A stretch of DNA of 7,885 nucleotides. Origin: an uncultured Bacillota bacterium (GTDB lineage: Bacteria > Bacillota > Clostridia > Peptostreptococcales > Anaerovoracaceae). The notes beneath the pieces are model-generated. The model saw only the letters and a list, made by a program, of their open reading frames with translations, was not told the DNA's origin and searched no databases. This document shows positions 6,901 through 7,885 of the stretch, one piece after another; position 1 is the first letter of the stretch; every line of letters begins with the position of its first letter. The stretch is taken from contig CAMNNG010000057.1 in the NCBI GenBank assembly GCA_946545145.1, positions 1 to 7,885 of the forward strand, written 5' to 3'. The position numbers and the translations under genes are program-made.

Positions 6901-7517
6901 ACCTCGGATACAGGAAGGCCGGGCGCGTGCTCAAGGTGCCGTCGTTCGTAGAAGGAGAGGGCGCTGAAGAGGAAGCGGCAGGAGGCATCACAGGAAAGCA
7001 CTACGGCACAGTGATGCATGCCGTGATGGAGCATATAGACTTCGCCGCGGCGGAAGCTGCCCCGGGAAGCTGTGACGGCTCGGACGCCAGGGAGAAGCTG
7101 GTCGAAGAGAAGGTCCTCTGGATGAAGGAGAGGGGACTTCTCCTTCCGGAAGAGGCAGCCGCAGTCAGCCTTGGCAAGATCGCAGCCTTCTTCGATTCAG
7201 AGATCGGAAAGCGCGCTGCCAATGCTGCGAGGGAAGGCAGACTCTACAAGGAAAAGCATTTCACTATAAAGCATATCCTGGACGGCACTGATGAAGAGGT
7301 CCTGGTCCAGGGAATAATAGACTGCTGGTTCGAAGATGAGGACGGAAACCTCGTTCTGGTCGACTACAAGACGAACAGCAGGACGGAAGGAATCAGAGAG
7401 CTCTACGAAGAGCAGATCGCCCTCTACACCGAGGCCCTGGAGAAAGCGACGGGCAGGAAGGTGAAGGAAAGCTATCTCTATCTCTTCAAGACGGACGAGG
7501 CCGTCAGCATGCAGTAA
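3951..7517 (+). CDS. addA: ATP-dependent helicase/nuclease subunit A (AddA)
   Basis: AddA is the UvrD-like motor and one of the two nucleases of the AddAB complex. The complex resects DNA double-strand ends and prepares 3' tails for RecA; it is the Firmicutes counterpart of RecBCD. The protein has 1188 residues, within the family's usual range. Helicase motifs in order: Walker A SAAAGSGKT (21-29), VTFTRAAASEM (53-63), STYDSF (98-103), Walker B IDEYQDSN (379-386), VGDIKQSIYGFR (405-416), LNANYRSK (443-450), MTIHKSKGLEFP (761-772) and VLYVACTRPKDRL (838-850). The C-terminal PD-(D/E)XK nuclease is intact: H1023 in GTVMHAVMEH, D1124 in GIID, D1138 and K1140 in LVDYKTN, and Q1155 and Y1159 in EEQIALY. 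The start is ATG 3951, by ribosome-binding-site spacing; ATG 3948 is the alternative. The neighbours are gpmI (divergent) and gdhA (convergent). Its usual partner addB is absent from the window, so addA appears to be transcribed alone. Confidence 0.97.
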   Translation: MKWNERQQQVLDTDDKNMLVSAAAGSGKTAVLVEKIKNLIIDKGVDVTELLVVTFTRAAASEMKEKIIRAMNKAAQEDPEKADALRRQIENIGRAQISTYDSFAKDVVSKYFYIVDVDPGLRMADEHESSILKAEAMDQTFEEIYEEDDPDVMGFMDAYQQASSDSTMKEDLISIYDQLRKMPEGISWLADCIERDPAELKRTAMELAKIDLREALAMLDSAAKTLEEGGYENQAALLSGEADYVRGVLASEEDSIINGISGHKDAFGTLRYSKDEKARAEEDGTFANVKSLRDGAKKIIKGLAGELGDLGERVDEVRRTLPYQKVLLTILERYEEVYRQKKMDKGVMDFDDSSHYALEILENEDVAAEYRDRFRYIFIDEYQDSNYLQEALISKIKRDDNLFMVGDIKQSIYGFRHAEPDIFKKRSEVYSSAEDVNSTKIDLNANYRSKAEIIDSVNEVFEGLMDGYDEDAALVKGDPYDGEISYPTELHIIDMKPSDPEEEGTGQDEEDERVQKQRTEIEAGLAADIIAQSIGKPIFDTQAGVERTLEKRDIVILLRAAKNKAEKYYEALMERGIDAYVDDNSGYYETVEIRTVIDMLKVIDNRYRDIPLLSVLRSGLFDFTNEDLIEIRLSAPDGLFSEAFFGYPGSGEADSELTAKIDAFTAKLDRWAELASYTPVDEFIWRLTDESGYYAFAGSLPAGAQRMANLRSLVGKATDFASRSDGTVREFIGFVEQIDERELGAKQKSLKNENENIVRIMTIHKSKGLEFPMVVVAGTGDRPGGGRGGSSRCGIMHKDVGYAMPLIDKEKKYRKNTLAMELVKRRKAQDELEEAIRVLYVACTRPKDRLVLIGTVSDWEAEEKKLGSGIVQTGTYLDMLLSSSAGRTIERIVHKAEDLTAPKIDEDAERERKKLIDELFSGASEDRDPKLKGEIERRLSFRYPFMASLEKKSKYSVSELNSESKKKREAGSAVETYDVQDAYDLGYRKAGRVLKVPSFVEGEGAEEEAAGGITGKHYGTVMHAVMEHIDFAAAEAAPGSCDGSDAREKLVEEKVLWMKERGLLLPEEAAAVSLGKIAAFFDSEIGKRAANAAREGRLYKEKHFTIKHILDGTDEEVLVQGIIDCWFEDEDGNLVLVDYKTNSRTEGIRELYEEQIALYTEALEKATGRKVKESYLYLFKTDEAVSMQ

Positions 7518-7551
7518 GCAGGCGGACCCGCTTACACAAAAAAACAATGAA

Positions 7552-7583
7552 AAAGGAGCACCGAAGTGCTCCTTTGTTTTTTT
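7552..7583. terminator. Strong intrinsic terminator of addA, probably shared with gdhA
   Basis: The arm AAAGGAGCAC (7552-7561) pairs perfectly with GTGCTCCTTT (7566-7575) around a four-base CGAA loop. G7576 and seven T (7577-7583) follow, giving a textbook plus-strand terminator 34 bases after the addA stop. On the minus strand the stem also runs into T residues (complement of the A-run at 7550-7554), with a second A-run at 7538-7544, so it probably also ends the gdhA transcript arriving from the right. Confidence 0.9.
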
Positions 7584-7598
7584 GAACTTAGTTCAAAA
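7580..7598. repeat. Perfect short inverted repeat beside the addA terminator
   Basis: TTTTGAAC (7580-7587) and GTTCAAAA (7591-7598) are exact reverse complements separated by TTA. The left arm overlaps the T-run of the addA terminator. Two further palindromes follow in this AT-rich gap: CGATCG (7599-7604) and TTGATCAA (7612-7619). The hairpin has no T-run on the minus strand, so it is not a classic terminator for gdhA. It may stabilise the 3' end of that mRNA or have no role. Confidence 0.5.
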
Positions 7599-7630
7599 CG
7601 ATCGATGTCTTTTGATCAAGCTTTGTCAGC

Positions 7631-7885
7631 CTATACAAGACCCTGCTGCATCATAGCATCTGCAACTCTTTCGAATCCAGCGATGTTAGCACCCTGAACA
7701 AGAGCGTTCTTGTTGTTGTAGTACTTCTCACCAGCGTTAGCGCAAGCGTTGTAGATGTTTCTCATGATCTGGTGAAGCTGTTCGTAAACATCTTCGTGCT
7801 GGAATACTGTGTGACCAGCATTCTGTCCCATCTCGATGCAGGAGCAAGCAACGCCGCCGGCGTTAGCTGCCTTAGCAGGACCTAC
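7631..7885 (-). CDS. gdhA: Glutamate dehydrogenase, C-terminal end (5' part beyond the window)
   Basis: The enzyme interconverts glutamate with 2-oxoglutarate and ammonia using NAD(P)H in the cytosol, as a hexamer in this family. In glutamate-fermenting anaerobes it often runs catabolically. The last 84 residues are visible, ending at TAG (complement of 7631-7633); the frame stays open to the window edge. Diagnostic stretches are GPAKAANAGGV (visible residues 2-12), EMGQNA (18-23), the LHQIMRNIYNACANA helix (37-51) and the closing GANIAGFERVADAM (66-79). By alignment from memory with C. symbiosum GDH, V12 and S15 correspond to the substrate-pocket residues V377 and S380. The flanking residues here are cysteines (C14, C16), where many homologues have Val/Thr and Gly. 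The coenzyme preference cannot be read from this end. Eleven of 14 alanine codons are GCT and none GCG, unlike the other genes here, which suggests strong expression. Confidence 0.93.
   Translation of the reverse strand, partial: VGPAKAANAGGVACSCIEMGQNAGHTVFQHEDVYEQLHQIMRNIYNACANAGEKYYNNKNALVQGANIAGFERVADAMMQQGLV

Noticed and set aside
1..7885. Search for CRISPR arrays, tRNA or rRNA genes, insertion sequences, defence or toxin-antitoxin genes
   Set aside because: I saw no spaced direct repeats, tRNA-like folds, transposase motifs or such protein families; nearly all of the window is covered by the genes listed.

Overview
The window looks like ordinary chromosomal DNA from an anaerobic member of the Bacillota, most likely class Clostridia. 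Evidence: an AddA-type helicase-nuclease rather than RecBCD, two flavoprotein families common in anaerobic Firmicutes, a cofactor-independent phosphoglycerate mutase, strong GGAGG-like ribosome binding sites and a TTG start. Base composition looks moderately GC-rich by eye. I cannot name the genus. I see no mobile element, CRISPR array, phage gene, tRNA or rRNA, and no long non-coding stretch: the three gaps between transcription units are about 90-110 bases each.

Layout: (1) Bases 1-1789, plus strand: the C-terminal end of a BaiN/HI0933-family flavoprotein, then 13 bases later a complete COG2509-type FAD-dependent oxidoreductase with a TTG start. They look like the last two genes of an operon. 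(2) Bases 1818-1867: a hairpin with T-runs on both sides, ending transcription from both directions. (3) Bases 1879-3863, minus strand: gpmI (glycolytic phosphoglycerate mutase), whose stop codon overlaps the start of a small unrecognised membrane-anchored protein (ATGA overlap). (4) Bases 3864-3950: a compact divergent promoter region with two back-to-back extended -10 elements. (5) Bases 3951-7517, plus strand: addA, complete, with helicase and nuclease motifs intact, but without addB next to it. (6) Bases 7552-7583: a strong intrinsic terminator between convergent genes. (7) Bases 7631-7885, minus strand: the C-terminal end of glutamate dehydrogenase, with a codon bias distinct from the other genes.

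The functions are mainly housekeeping: central carbon and nitrogen metabolism (gpmI, gdhA), double-strand-break repair (addA) and two redox enzymes of poorly known substrate. I did not find a convincing new multi-gene system. The observations most worth checking are the small membrane protein translationally coupled to gpmI, the uncharacterised flavoprotein pair, the overlapping gpmI/addA promoters, the addA gene without addB, and paired cysteines beside the predicted substrate-contacting serine of glutamate dehydrogenase.
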